Assembly: GCF_015910535.1 (NCBI RefSeq)
Contig: NZ_JACBJG010000004.1
Coordinates: 1-64,000, forward strand
Direction: 5' to 3'
Length of the DNA: 64,000 bases
Source of the DNA: Saccharomonospora sp. NB11
Lineage (GTDB): Bacteria > Actinomycetota > Actinomycetes > Mycobacteriales > Pseudonocardiaceae
Within the stretch, counting starts at the first letter, position 1. Every line of letters starts with the position of its first letter. The position numbers were made by a program, and so were the translations under genes. Of the stretch, positions 7,824 through 15,732 are shown one piece after another. The notes under the pieces were generated by a model. It worked only from the letters and a program-made list of their open reading frames with translations, was not told the DNA's origin and did no database searches.

Positions 7824-9065
7824 TCAGCTGCTCACCGCACACTGCCCCCGATCCACCCTCGTCGGCCCCTGCGCCGACGGCCTCGGATCGAAGTCGAACA
7901 CGTCCACGGGCAGATACACCGTCGCGCACGAGTTCGGAATGTCCACCACACCCGACAACCGACCCTCGATCGGCGCCGCACCCAACAACAGGTACGCCTG
8001 CTCCCGCGTGTACCCGAACTTCGTCAGATAGTCGATCGCGTGCAGGCACGCCCGCTTGTACGCCAACTGCGAATCGAGATACCGCTGCTCACCCGACTCC
8101 GTCACCGACAGGCCCGAGAACGCCAGATACTCCGAGTACTGCGGCTCCACCCGACCCGGGATGAACATCGGAGTCTCCAACCCGTAAGCCTGCATCCCAC
8201 CCTTGATCAGATCCACGTGCAGGTCGATGTAGCCGCCCATCTCGATCGCACCGCAGAAGGTGATCTCCCCATCGCCCTGACTGAAGTGCAGGTCACCCAA
8301 CGACAGCTTCGCCCCCGGCACGAACACCGGATAGAAGATCCGCGAACCCCGCGACAGGTTCTTGATGTCCTGGTTCCCACCGTTCTCCCGCGGCGGAGCC
8401 GTCCGCGCCGCCTCCGCCGCCACCCGCTCGAACTCCGCCCCGGACAACGACCCGAGCAACGCGTTGTGCGGCTCCGGCGGCAACGCCAACGGCGGCACCG
8501 CCGACGGATCCGTCGCGATCAGATCACCCTCACGCCCGTTCCACCGCGCCAACATCTCCGCCGACGGCGCCGTCCCCATCAGACCCGGATGCGCGATGCC
8601 CACGAACGACACCCCCGGCAGATGCCGCGACGTCGCCGTCTGCCCGTGGAAGTCCCACACCGCCTTGTACGCGTCGGGGAAGTGGTCGGTCAAAAACCCA
8701 CCACCGTTCTCCCGCGCGAAAATCCCCGTGTAGCCCCAACCCTGACCCGCCACCGGACCCTGCTCCTGCGGCACCGGACCGAGCTCCAGAATGTCCACCA
8801 ACAACAGGTCACCGGGCTCGGCGCCCTCCACCGCGATCGGCCCCGACAACTGGTGCACCATCGAAATGTCACAGTCCCGCACATCGTTGGCCGAGTCGTC
8901 GTTGTAGATCGTGCCGTCGAACCACTCCCGGCACTCCACCCGGAACTCCTCACCCGGACGCACCGTCACGGCCGCAGGCACGTCCGGATGCCACCGGTTG
9001 TGCCCCAACACCTCCTGCTCGGCGAACCGACGCGACTGATCGACGCGAAACTTCACTTCAGGCAT
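7824..9065 (-). CDS. fmdA: Formamidase (acetamidase/formamidase family)
   Basis: 413 residues, the usual length for FmdA, aligning over its whole extent: N-terminal GHNRWHPDVPAAVTV and GEEFRVECREWFDG, central HPGLMGTAPS and FSQGDGEITFCGAIE, and C-terminal YLLLGAAPIEGRLSGVVD. It hydrolyses formamide to formate and ammonia in the cytosol. It follows fmdB by 27 bases on the same strand with a GGGAG before the ATG, so the two form an operon. Confidence 0.93.
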   Translation of the reverse strand: MPEVKFRVDQSRRFAEQEVLGHNRWHPDVPAAVTVRPGEEFRVECREWFDGTIYNDDSANDVRDCDISMVHQLSGPIAVEGAEPGDLLLVDILELGPVPQEQGPVAGQGWGYTGIFARENGGGFLTDHFPDAYKAVWDFHGQTATSRHLPGVSFVGIAHPGLMGTAPSAEMLARWNGREGDLIATDPSAVPPLALPPEPHNALLGSLSGAEFERVAAEAARTAPPRENGGNQDIKNLSRGSRIFYPVFVPGAKLSLGDLHFSQGDGEITFCGAIEMGGYIDLHVDLIKGGMQAYGLETPMFIPGRVEPQYSEYLAFSGLSVTESGEQRYLDSQLAYKRACLHAIDYLTKFGYTREQAYLLLGAAPIEGRLSGVVDIPNSCATVYLPVDVFDFDPRPSAQGPTRVDRGQCAVSS

Positions 9066-9092
9066 GGGAAAACTCCCTCACGACTGCTGCTC

Positions 9093-9374
9093 TCACGGAC
9101 GCGGCAACCGCGCATGCCGGGGATCCCGGCTCACCCGCGGCCCACCCTGTCTCGGCGGAAGCCCCGACACCACCTCGGGCTGCTCCGCACTCCGCTCGGT
9201 ACGCTCCCGAGCCCGCCACACGGCCACGTCACCCCGACCCACCCGCGGAGCCGTGAACCGACGCACCGCCCACTCACCGCACCGAGGACACGCCCGCCGC
9301 GGCTCGGCCGACCCCATCGGAGCCCGCACATCCACGTCACCACACTGCCGACACCGGTACGAGTAGGTCACCAT
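9093..9374 (-). CDS. fmdB: FmdB-type zinc-ribbon regulatory protein
   Basis: 93 residues. Two CxxC knuckles (CRQCG near residue 8 and CPRCG near 30) form the small zinc ribbon of the FmdB family, followed by a long, basic, probably disordered tail. FmdB proteins often precede amidase genes and were proposed as regulators; a direct role is not shown. The ATG at 9374 is chosen because the zinc ribbon starts 6 residues later. Confidence 0.85.
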   Translation of the reverse strand: MVTYSYRCRQCGDVDVRAPMGSAEPRRACPRCGEWAVRRFTAPRVGRGDVAVWRARERTERSAEQPEVVSGLPPRQGGPRVSRDPRHARLPRP

Positions 9375-9461
9375 CTGCGCGCCACCTCCATCGTGGTCAC
9401 CGATGACTTCCCGACGCCCACCCGGATAAACGACCGGCCGAGACCTCGACGAGACCCAATC

Positions 9462-9485
9462 AAGATCAACTTGCTTTAGGATCTT
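9462..9485 (+). promoter_or_regulatory. Putative promoter and inverted repeat before the lactococcin-like gene
   Basis: AAGATC at 9462-9467 and GATCTT at 9480-9485 form an inverted repeat with a 12-base spacer. It overlaps a good -10 box, TAGGAT at 9477-9482. The -35 is weak, which fits an activated or repressed promoter. The mRNA would start near 9489, upstream of an AGAAGGAA ribosome site. Confidence 0.45.
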
Positions 9486-9516
9486 CGATGTTCCCCAGCC
9501 AGAAAGAAGGAACTCG

Positions 9517-9936
9517 ATGAAGCGCACTCTGCGCGCCCTCGCCGCCACCACCGGCATCGTCACCGTCCTCACCGGAACGCTCGTCGCCGGCACCGCCGCC
9601 GCCGACACGGCGAGCGACTCCGGCATCCGCATCATCGCCCAGCACCACACCGAGAACGGGGGATGGGTCGAGTACACGCTCGACGGCGACGCCAGCGGCA
9701 TGACCATCCAGACCGTCGAGGAAGTCGGCGGCGGTATCTGGAGCTACGGCGCCACCGCCAACGCCGCCGGGCAGAAGAGCTGCTACTCCCAGTACTCGCA
9801 CGCCACCGTGGCCCACGGCTCGTCCGTGTCGATGGACGGCAGCGAGGACTCCGACTGGGTCGGCCCAGGCGGGCTCGCCAGCTCCCGCGTCACCAAGTAC
9901 ACCACCGCCACCTGCAAGACCTACTGGCGCAAGTGA
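9517..9936 (+). CDS. Secreted lactococcin-972-like protein
   Basis: 139 residues with a Sec signal peptide (MKRTLRALAATTGIVTVLTG, cleavage likely after TAAA near residue 29). The mature part has the lactococcin 972 pattern: GGIWSYG, then CYSQYSHATVAHGSSV, then DWVGPGG and an aromatic C-terminus. Two cysteines, one before YSQYSH and one in TATCKTYW, may form a disulfide. Lactococcin 972 binds lipid II and blocks septum formation in lactococci. The immunity ABC transporter that normally accompanies the bacteriocin is not next to it, so the role may differ. The ATG follows AGAAGGAA. Confidence 0.75.
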   Translation: MKRTLRALAATTGIVTVLTGTLVAGTAAADTASDSGIRIIAQHHTENGGWVEYTLDGDASGMTIQTVEEVGGGIWSYGATANAAGQKSCYSQYSHATVAHGSSVSMDGSEDSDWVGPGGLASSRVTKYTTATCKTYWRK

Positions 9937-9941
9937 TCGAC

Positions 9942-9985
9942 CCGGTGCCGCCGCGGAGGGCAACCGACCACCACGGCGGCACCGG
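9942..9985. terminator. Hairpin between lactococcin-like gene and recombinase
   Basis: CCGGTGCCGCCG at 9942-9953 pairs perfectly with CGGCGGCACCGG at 9974-9985. The loop is 20 bases. It sits between convergent stop codons and probably serves both genes. Confidence 0.65.
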
Positions 9986-9997
9986 CCGCGACACGAC

Positions 9998-11062
9998 TCA
10001 CGGCTGAGCCAGGGGAGACCCCTCGATCGCCTCCGCCGCCGCGCTCATCGAGTCGTCCATGTACACCGACGTCGTCGACAGACTCGCGTGCCCCGCGATC
10101 TGCGCCACCGTCGCGATGTCCACACCGGCCCGCGCGAGGATCGTCAACGCCGTGTGCCGCAACGAATGCGGCGTCGCCCGCCGCCCCAGGAACTCCTTCG
10201 TGTAGCGCTGCACCATGCGCTGGACATCCCGCGGCGACAACCGCCATCCCCGGATCGAGACGAACAACGCCCCCGCCGCGTCCTCGATCCGCCGCCGCTC
10301 CGCCACGTCGGAGGCCGACCGCGGCGACGGGGGAGCGGGCCGTTCCTCGGCGAGATACCGCTCGATCAACTCCGCCGTCGGCCGCGACAACGGCAGATCA
10401 CGGTCCTTCCGCCCCTTGCCCCGCACGTGCAGCACCGGCGTCCGCGTCTCCTCGTGCAACCGGATGTCACTACGGTTCGCCCCACACAACTCCGACACCC
10501 GAGGCCCCGACTCGACCAGCAACCGCAGAATCGCCTCGTCCCGCAGACTCAACCGCTGATCGGCCCGCAGATTCCCCGCCGCACGCGCCGACGGCGCCCC
10601 ACGCAGCACCAACGCCTCGTCCAGCCGAAGCCCGACCCGCGCGCCCGCCGCACGGCTGGGCGTGCGCGGAGCGGACACCTTCACCGTCGGGTCGACCTGC
10701 ACGTAACCCTTGTCGGCCGCCCACCGGAACAGACCCCGCACGGCGGCGAACCAGCGCGCCAGCGAATAAGGACCCCGACCCGGGGGAGTGGAGCCGTCCT
10801 CGGCGATCTTCAGACCGACGCGGTAGCGACGATCGGGCGCCTTGGCCAGCTTCGTCATCGCGATCTCCAGATCGTCGGCCTCGATCGCGTCCAGCTCGGT
10901 CTCCGGGCCCAGGAGAGTGGTGAACTCGGTGAGGTCGCGGCGGTAGGAGGTCAGGGTCGACTCGGCCAGTTGGCCCCGCAGCACCCGCCGTTCGAGGATC
11001 TCCAGATATTCCAGTGTCGCGTCGCGGACCGTGATGTCGGACAGCCGTTCCGGTTTCGCCAC
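9998..11062 (-). CDS. Tyrosine recombinase, XerC/XerD-like
   Basis: 354 residues from the GTG at 11062. An N-terminal SAM-like core-binding domain (about 10-130, TVRDATLEYLEILERR, LTSYRRDL) is followed by a catalytic domain with Arg in SGPRVSELCGA, Lys in GKGRKDRDLPL, HSLRH, GHASLSTT and the Tyr nucleophile in SVYMDD. It is longer than typical XerC/D (about 300), with an insert before RFVSIRGW-type sequence. A TATGAT -10 box ends 6 bases before the GTG, implying a leaderless transcript. Only 1.8 kb from the dif candidate, it could be an Xer protein, a dif-targeting element's integrase or an orphan. No attachment sites were found. Confidence 0.85.
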   Translation of the reverse strand: MAKPERLSDITVRDATLEYLEILERRVLRGQLAESTLTSYRRDLTEFTTLLGPETELDAIEADDLEIAMTKLAKAPDRRYRVGLKIAEDGSTPPGRGPYSLARWFAAVRGLFRWAADKGYVQVDPTVKVSAPRTPSRAAGARVGLRLDEALVLRGAPSARAAGNLRADQRLSLRDEAILRLLVESGPRVSELCGANRSDIRLHEETRTPVLHVRGKGRKDRDLPLSRPTAELIERYLAEERPAPPSPRSASDVAERRRIEDAAGALFVSIRGWRLSPRDVQRMVQRYTKEFLGRRATPHSLRHTALTILARAGVDIATVAQIAGHASLSTTSVYMDDSMSAAAEAIEGSPLAQP

Positions 11063-11204
11063 GCCAAGATCATAGCTGAGTCGTGGAATGCACATTACAC
11101 GACATGAATTCACATTCGGTGTCGCGCCGACCGAAGGGGGACCCCACCCCCGTGTCACCGCCGAGCCAGGCCGTCGACAGAGCCGGTCCTCCTACAGTGA
11201 ACGC

Positions 11205-11573
11205 ATGAGGATCGGGGAACTGGCCCGCCGGTGCGGGGTCACCGTGCGCGCCATTCGGTACTACGAATCCCTGGGCCTACTGGAATCCCGCCGGGGACCG
11301 AACGGCTACCGCAGCTTCGACGACACCGCCGTGGCACGAGTCCGCAACATCCGTACGTTGCTCGCCTCAGGACTCGACGGCGCGAGCATCGCCGCGGTCG
11401 GCCACTGCCTGGACGACCTGGACGGCGCGCCGGCCTGCGAGGCCGCCATCGACCTGCACGAACAACGCCTCGCCGTGGTGACCGAACGGCTGCGCGAGCT
11501 GACCGCCGTCCGCGACCAGCTCGCGCGACGACTGGCCGAGCTGCGCGGCGACGCACGCCGAATCCACGCTTGA
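11205..11573 (+). CDS. MerR-family transcriptional regulator
   Basis: 122 residues: the winged-helix head MRIGELARRCGVTVRAIRYYESLGLLESRRGPNGYR is textbook MerR, followed by the dimerising coiled coil (about 75-115). No metal-binding cysteine cluster is evident (single Cys in APACEAA and one near HCLDD), so a drug-responsive type is more likely than a metal sensor. TACAGT lies 6 bases before the ATG, indicating a leaderless mRNA. The MFS gene follows after 35 bases and is the probable target. Confidence 0.9.
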   Translation: MRIGELARRCGVTVRAIRYYESLGLLESRRGPNGYRSFDDTAVARVRNIRTLLASGLDGASIAAVGHCLDDLDGAPACEAAIDLHEQRLAVVTERLRELTAVRDQLARRLAELRGDARRIHA

Positions 11574-11600
11574 CCTTGACCCTGGCGTCAGGGTTCGACG
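11570..11600 (+). promoter_or_regulatory. MerR-type promoter before the MFS gene
   Basis: A TTGACC at 11570-11575, overlapping the merR stop codon, is followed by the inverted repeat ACCCTG (11579-11584) and CAGGGT (11589-11594). An inverted repeat inside an elongated -35/-10 spacer is the hallmark of MerR-activated promoters. The -10 is not obvious; TCGACG at 11595-11600 would give a 19-base spacer. Confidence 0.6.
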
Positions 11601-11608
11601 ATCGACTC

Positions 11609-12829
11609 ATGCAGTCCGACACTCGATCGCACCCACGCCGCGCCTGGCTGGGCGCACTGTTGCTGGTCACCTTCGCCGTCGGCACCGACGACTTCGTCGT
11701 CGCGGGCGCCCTGCCCGAGATCAGCCGCGACCTGCGGGTCAGCGAGGGAGCCGTGGGACAACTCGTCACGGCGTTCTCCCTGGCCTACGCCGCCTCGGCG
11801 CCCGTCATGGCCCTCCTGACGAGTCGCATCCCGCCACGCGTGCTCCTCGCTGGGGGCCTGGCGCTCTTCGCCGTGCTGAACGCGGCCACCGCGCTCGCCA
11901 CCTCCTACGACCTGCTGCTCCTGCTGCGGGTGGTGACCGCCGTGGTCGCGGGCACGTTGAGCCCGGCGGCGTTCGCGCTCGCGGGTCGTGTCGCCGAGCC
12001 CGGTCGGGCTGGTCGGGCGATCGGCGTGGTCGCGGCGGGGTTGACGGTGTCCCTCGCGGTGGGCGTTCCCGTCGGCACCTGGTTGAGCACACGGTGGGGA
12101 TGGCACGCGACGTTCGTGGCCGTCGGCGTGTTCACCGTGGTCGCGCTGGTCGGCGTGGTGGTCACCGTGCCGCGATTCGCGCCGATGACCGAGGTCGGGA
12201 TCGGTGCCCGCCTGCGGGTGCTTCGGTCACCGGCCGTTCTCGCCTGTGCCGTGACCACCCTGGTCGGGGCCGCCGCCGGGCTGATGCCCTACGTCTACGT
12301 CGCTCCGGTCAGTGCGAGCCTGACAGGACGACCCGAGTTGTTGACGCTGGTCATCGCGACGATCGGCGTGTCCGGTGCCGTCGGCGCGGCGGTGGGCGGG
12401 AGCATCGCCGACCGCTGGGGCCCGGATCGGGCCATGATCAGCACGTTCGGTGTCGCGTCGGTGGTCACGCTGCTGCTGGCCCTCGTGAACGTGACCGTCG
12501 CACCCGTCTCGCCGGCGGTCGTGCTCGGGTTGCTGGCGATCTGGGGTGTGGCCGCGTGGGCCAACAACGCCCCGATGAACGCGCGGACGCTCGCGCTGGC
12601 CGGTCCGGCGGGTTTCGAGGCGTTGGCGCTGAACACCAGCGGCCTCTACGTCGGGATGGCCGGCGGCTCTGCCGTCGGCGGTGTCGTGCTCGACCGGCTC
12701 GGTGTCACGGCCACGCTGGCGACGTCGGTCGTCGTCGCGGTGTGTGGGCTCGCCGCGATGGCGGTCAGCGTGATGCGATGGCCCACGGCGCGTACGCGAG
12801 CCGCTGGCCGGGTGTCCGAGACGTCGTGA
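11609..12829 (+). CDS. MFS drug-efflux transporter (DHA1 type)
   Basis: 406 residues with about 12 membrane helices. The N-terminus (AVGTDDFVVAGALPEISRDL) and the helix-4/5 region match DHA1 exporters such as the actinobacterial chloramphenicol pumps; the loop motif SRIPPRVLL after helix 2 replaces the usual GRxGRR. It pumps small molecules out with proton exchange. It lies directly behind merR with a MerR-type promoter between them, so inducible efflux is expected. Within this gene, near 11.95 kb, the plus strand changes from C-rich to G-rich. Confidence 0.88.
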   Translation: MQSDTRSHPRRAWLGALLLVTFAVGTDDFVVAGALPEISRDLRVSEGAVGQLVTAFSLAYAASAPVMALLTSRIPPRVLLAGGLALFAVLNAATALATSYDLLLLLRVVTAVVAGTLSPAAFALAGRVAEPGRAGRAIGVVAAGLTVSLAVGVPVGTWLSTRWGWHATFVAVGVFTVVALVGVVVTVPRFAPMTEVGIGARLRVLRSPAVLACAVTTLVGAAAGLMPYVYVAPVSASLTGRPELLTLVIATIGVSGAVGAAVGGSIADRWGPDRAMISTFGVASVVTLLLALVNVTVAPVSPAVVLGLLAIWGVAAWANNAPMNARTLALAGPAGFEALALNTSGLYVGMAGGSAVGGVVLDRLGVTATLATSVVVAVCGLAAMAVSVMRWPTARTRAAGRVSETS

Positions 12830-12874
12830 CAGTGCGCGTCGTCGACGTGGATAGGGGTGCCCCTCGACCGGCTT

Positions 12875-12902
12875 ACTTTACATAATGTCTCTTATCGGCG
12901 TT
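12875..12902 (-). other. Candidate chromosomal dif site (XerC/XerD)
   Basis: On the minus strand the 28 bases divide into an XerC arm AACGCCGATAA, a 6-base centre GAGACA and an XerD arm TTATGTAAAGT. The XerD arm matches E. coli dif (TTATGTTAAAT) at 9 of 11 positions and the centre-flanking ATAA and TTATGT are conserved. It also fits the actinobacterial dif pattern as I remember it, CCGATAA, six bases, TTATGTcAAGT. It is an AT-rich spot in a GC-rich region, intergenic, and close to a switch in strand composition. This is the site where chromosome dimers are resolved at division. Confidence 0.85.
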
Positions 12903-12951
12903 ATGGCCGTGCTGGTCGGGAGCGGAGTCGGTCGTCGATTCGCGCCCCGAG

Positions 12952-13371
12952 TCACCTGAGTCGTTCGAGCTCGTGTGCGGCGCGTGCGAGCTCGTCCGCC
13001 AGGTCGCGCAGCTCGGCGGCGTCGGCGCCTTCGCGGGCGGCCGTGGCGACGTCCTCGGCCGCGCAGCGCACCTGGAACAACCGGTCCTGCAACATGGCGA
13101 TCTCACTTGTGGACAACACCACGGCGTCCTCGGGCAGGCCGCTGCGCTGCACTGCCGCTCGGCGTTCGTAGGCGCGTTGGCGGCATGAGTGCCCGCAGTA
13201 CCGGCGTCGACGGCCGACGGTGCCCGAGTGGTCGAGTCGACGACCACACCAACCGCAATGTTCGGGTGCTCTCCTACGGCGCACCACCACCGCTGTTTCG
13301 TCACGTGACGTTTCTCGGTCGGTGTTCGCGTCCATCGCGTCCACGGGCATGTCGGTCATGCGAGGCGACAT
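12952..13371 (-). CDS. Zinc-ribbon hypothetical protein next to dif
   Basis: 139 residues. After a charged, disordered start comes a treble-clef-like zinc site: CGWCGRRLDHSGTVGRRRRY then CGHSCRQRAYERR, an arrangement common in small actinobacterial proteins of unknown role and plausibly nucleic-acid binding. The C-terminal 60 residues are a likely coiled coil (ALA/GLU/ARG-rich, ELARAAHELERLR). The start is uncertain: ATGs at residues 5 and 8 are alternatives and none has a clear ribosome site. It begins downstream of nothing on its strand and ends 50 bases from the dif candidate. Confidence 0.7.
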   Translation of the reverse strand: MSPRMTDMPVDAMDANTDRETSRDETAVVVRRRRAPEHCGWCGRRLDHSGTVGRRRRYCGHSCRQRAYERRAAVQRSGLPEDAVVLSTSEIAMLQDRLFQVRCAAEDVATAAREGADAAELRDLADELARAAHELERLR

Positions 13372-13427
13372 TAGCCGTTCGTCACGTCCTCATGCCGCGG
13401 CCACGCCGTGACGGCAGACTGATCACC

Positions 13428-14210
13428 ATGACGCTCGCCCACCCGTACCTCGCCGACCCGCCGCCCCGCGCGTTCGCTCACCGCGGTTGGCACGTGGGTG
13501 ATCTGGCGGGCATGGAGAACTCCCTGCCCGCGTTCCGTCGTGCCGTCGCCGAGGGCTACCGCTACGTCGAGACCGACGTGCACGCGACTGCCGACGGTGT
13601 CGTGGTCGTCCACCACGACCCGACCTTGGACCGCACGACCGACACGGCGGGCGTGATCCTGGAACAGCCGTGGTCGGTCGTACAGTGCGCGAAGATCGGC
13701 GGACGGGAGCCGGTCTCTCGACTGGAGGACGTGCTGGAGGAACTGCCGGAGGCGTTCTTCAACGTCGACGTCAAGTCGGACGCGGCGGTGGAGCCGTTCG
13801 TGCGGGTGCTGGAGCGGCAGCAGGCGTTCGAGCGGGTCGCGGCGGCGTCGTTCTCCGAGGCGCGGTTGACGCGGTTGCGGAAGCTGGCCGGTCCCCGCCT
13901 GCTCACGGCGTTGGGTCCCCGGTCGGCGGCGTTGCTGCGGGTGGACGGGTGGTTGCCGTTCCTGCGGTTGGGTTCGTTGAGCCGCGGCACGTTGGCGCAG
14001 GTTCCGGTGCGGCGCGGCCGGGTGACGGTCGTCGACGAGGCGTTCGTGACCTCGGCGCGGCGGCTGGGTATCGAGGTGCACTCGTGGACGATCGATGATC
14101 AGGAGCAGATGCGATCGCTGCTCGATCTGGGCGTGCACGGGATCGTCACCGACCGGCCGGACCTGCTGCGGGAGGTGTTGCTCGAGCGCGGGAGTTGGCC
14201 GTCGCGGTGA
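13428..14210 (+). CDS. Glycerophosphodiester phosphodiesterase (copy 2)
   Basis: 260 residues of the GDPD family: FAHRGWHVGDLAGMENSLPAF, YVETDVHATADGVVVVHHDPTLDRTT and FFNVDVKSD hold the catalytic and metal-binding residues; the C-terminus GVHGIVTDRPDLL is typical. It is cytosolic (no signal). CAGACT lies 7 bases before the ATG and no Shine-Dalgarno is seen, so it may be leaderless. Codons end mostly in G, unlike copy 1, which ends them in C, reflecting the change in strand composition rather than foreign origin. Confidence 0.9.
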   Translation: MTLAHPYLADPPPRAFAHRGWHVGDLAGMENSLPAFRRAVAEGYRYVETDVHATADGVVVVHHDPTLDRTTDTAGVILEQPWSVVQCAKIGGREPVSRLEDVLEELPEAFFNVDVKSDAAVEPFVRVLERQQAFERVAAASFSEARLTRLRKLAGPRLLTALGPRSAALLRVDGWLPFLRLGSLSRGTLAQVPVRRGRVTVVDEAFVTSARRLGIEVHSWTIDDQEQMRSLLDLGVHGIVTDRPDLLREVLLERGSWPSR

Positions 14211-14370
14211 CGCCGCTCCCCTCCCCTACGCCCGCCGACGACGCACGTCGTTCCACACAGGACGGTCGTCGGGGCTCGGACCTGCGCTTCTCTCCCCGCC
14301 ACCGTCAGGACTATGCGCCGGCGAGTTGCGCTCACGTCGTGCGGTGACCTCGCCGGGGTCGTGAGGTCGG

Positions 14371-14808
14371 TCAGTGGGCGAGCTCCTCGCGGCGTCGGGC
14401 TTCGGCGTCGCGCATGCGGGCCTCGGCCTGCCTGATCTCGGGGGTCAGGGCGTCGCCGAAGTCCTCGTCGGTGAAGACGCGGCGGATCTCGATGCGGCCG
14501 CCGGGGCCGAGTGGGGCGCGGCGGGCCCATTCGATCGCCTCGGTGCGGGAGGGGACGTCGATGACCCAGTATCCGGCGACGATGTCGGTGGCGTCGGTGA
14601 AGGGGCCGTCGGTGACGGTGGGGACGTTGTTCGCGTCGAAGGTGACGCGCGCGCCTTCGGAGGTGGGTGCGAGGCCTTCGCCTTCGAGCATGACGCCCGC
14701 GTCGACGAGTTGTTGGTTGAAGGCGGTCATGTCGGCCAGTTCCTGCTGGGTGGGCATGCTGCCGGCTTCGGAGCGGGCGTCGGCCAGGACGAACATCAGG
14801 TACCGCAT
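14371..14808 (-). CDS. YCII-related protein
   Basis: 145 residues. MRYLMFVLADARSEAG, then GPFTDATDIVAGYWVIDVPSRTEAIEWARRAP, is the DGPF/YCII fold often encoded next to ECF sigma factors; none is adjacent here. A role in small-molecule binding or catalysis is suspected for the family. The ATG is supported by GAAGGA 6-11 bases upstream. The C-terminal 20 residues are a charged helix. Confidence 0.85.
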   Translation of the reverse strand: MRYLMFVLADARSEAGSMPTQQELADMTAFNQQLVDAGVMLEGEGLAPTSEGARVTFDANNVPTVTDGPFTDATDIVAGYWVIDVPSRTEAIEWARRAPLGPGGRIEIRRVFTDEDFGDALTPEIRQAEARMRDAEARRREELAH

Positions 14809-14949
14809 GGTGGGGTTCCTTCCGAATGTGACGGGTGTGTTCATCTGGAGGGTGCCCGTGGGCGGGCGTCGTGCTCGTGGTCGCGGTCGAGTTTTTTCGC
14901 GGGTGTGCGTGCGCGGGCCCACAGTGGTGGCGTCGTTAGGCTTTCGACC

Positions 14950-15717
14950 ATGTTCTCGCGCTTCGTTGCTCTGGGTGATTCGTTCACCGAGGGGGTCGGT
15001 GACGACGACCCCTCCTCCCCCAACGGCGTGCGTGGGTGGGCCGACCGGGTGGCCGAGCAGTTGGCTGCGGTGCGGGCGGACGTGACCTACGCGAATCTGG
15101 CGATCCGGGGGCGGTTGTTGCCCCAGGTGCTGGCCGAGCAGCTTGGTCCGGCGTTGGAGATGAAGCCGGATCTGGTGACGCTGTACGCGGGTGGCAACGA
15201 TCTGATGCGGCCGAAAGTCGACATCGACGTGTTGTGCGACGACTACGACGCGGCGGTGGCGCAGTTGGCGGCGACGGGTGCGACGGTGGTGCTGTTCACC
15301 GGGGTGGACGGCGTGGAGGACCCGGTGTTCCGGAGGATGCGGGGTCGGACCGCGGTGTACAACGAGCACGTGCGGTTGATCGCGGCTCGGCACGGGGCAC
15401 GAGTGGTGGATCTGTGGGCGATGCGGTCGCTGCGGGATCGGCGGGTGTGGTCGGATGACCGGATCCATCTGAACACGCACGGCCACGTGTTGGTGGCGGC
15501 GGAGGTGCTGGACGTGCTGGGGGTCGAGCACGGGGTGTCGCCGACGCCGTTGGGTGAGGCGGTCGTGTTGAGTCGGGCGCAGCAGCGTGCGGAGAACCTG
15601 CGGTGGGCGCGGGAGCACGCGCTGCCGTGGCTCGGTCGGCGGTTGCGGGGCGCGTCGTCCGGGGACGGGCTTCGGCCGAAGCGGCCGACGTTGGCGCCGG
15701 TGACGTCCGAGGTCTGA
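14950..15717 (+). CDS. SGNH/GDSL-family hydrolase
   Basis: 255 residues. Block I is ALGDSFTEG (nucleophile Ser10), the Gly block ANLAIRGR, block III YAGGNDLM and block V SDDRIHLNTHGH with the catalytic Asp-x-x-His. There is no signal peptide or lipobox, so a cytosolic esterase is likely; the substrate is unknown. TAGGCT at 14937-14942 ends 7 bases before the ATG (leaderless). It is terminated by a strong hairpin shared with the convergent SPFH gene. Confidence 0.9.
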   Translation: MFSRFVALGDSFTEGVGDDDPSSPNGVRGWADRVAEQLAAVRADVTYANLAIRGRLLPQVLAEQLGPALEMKPDLVTLYAGGNDLMRPKVDIDVLCDDYDAAVAQLAATGATVVLFTGVDGVEDPVFRRMRGRTAVYNEHVRLIAARHGARVVDLWAMRSLRDRRVWSDDRIHLNTHGHVLVAAEVLDVLGVEHGVSPTPLGEAVVLSRAQQRAENLRWAREHALPWLGRRLRGASSGDGLRPKRPTLAPVTSEV

Positions 15718-15732
15718 GCGCCTCGAAGGCGG

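Noticed and set aside
7767..9479. Open frame of 570 codons on the plus strand opposite fmdA
   Set aside because: It is antisense to the well-conserved formamidase and is Arg/Pro-rich.
9998..13371. An integrated mobile element containing the recombinase, MerR/MFS pair and zinc-ribbon gene
   Set aside because: No flanking direct repeats, tRNA target or transfer genes were seen, and codon use matches the neighbours.
14371..15618. A 415-codon minus-strand frame starting far upstream of the YCII protein
   Set aside because: The extra 270 codons are antisense to the SGNH hydrolase; the YCII start at 14808 has a ribosome site and fits the family.
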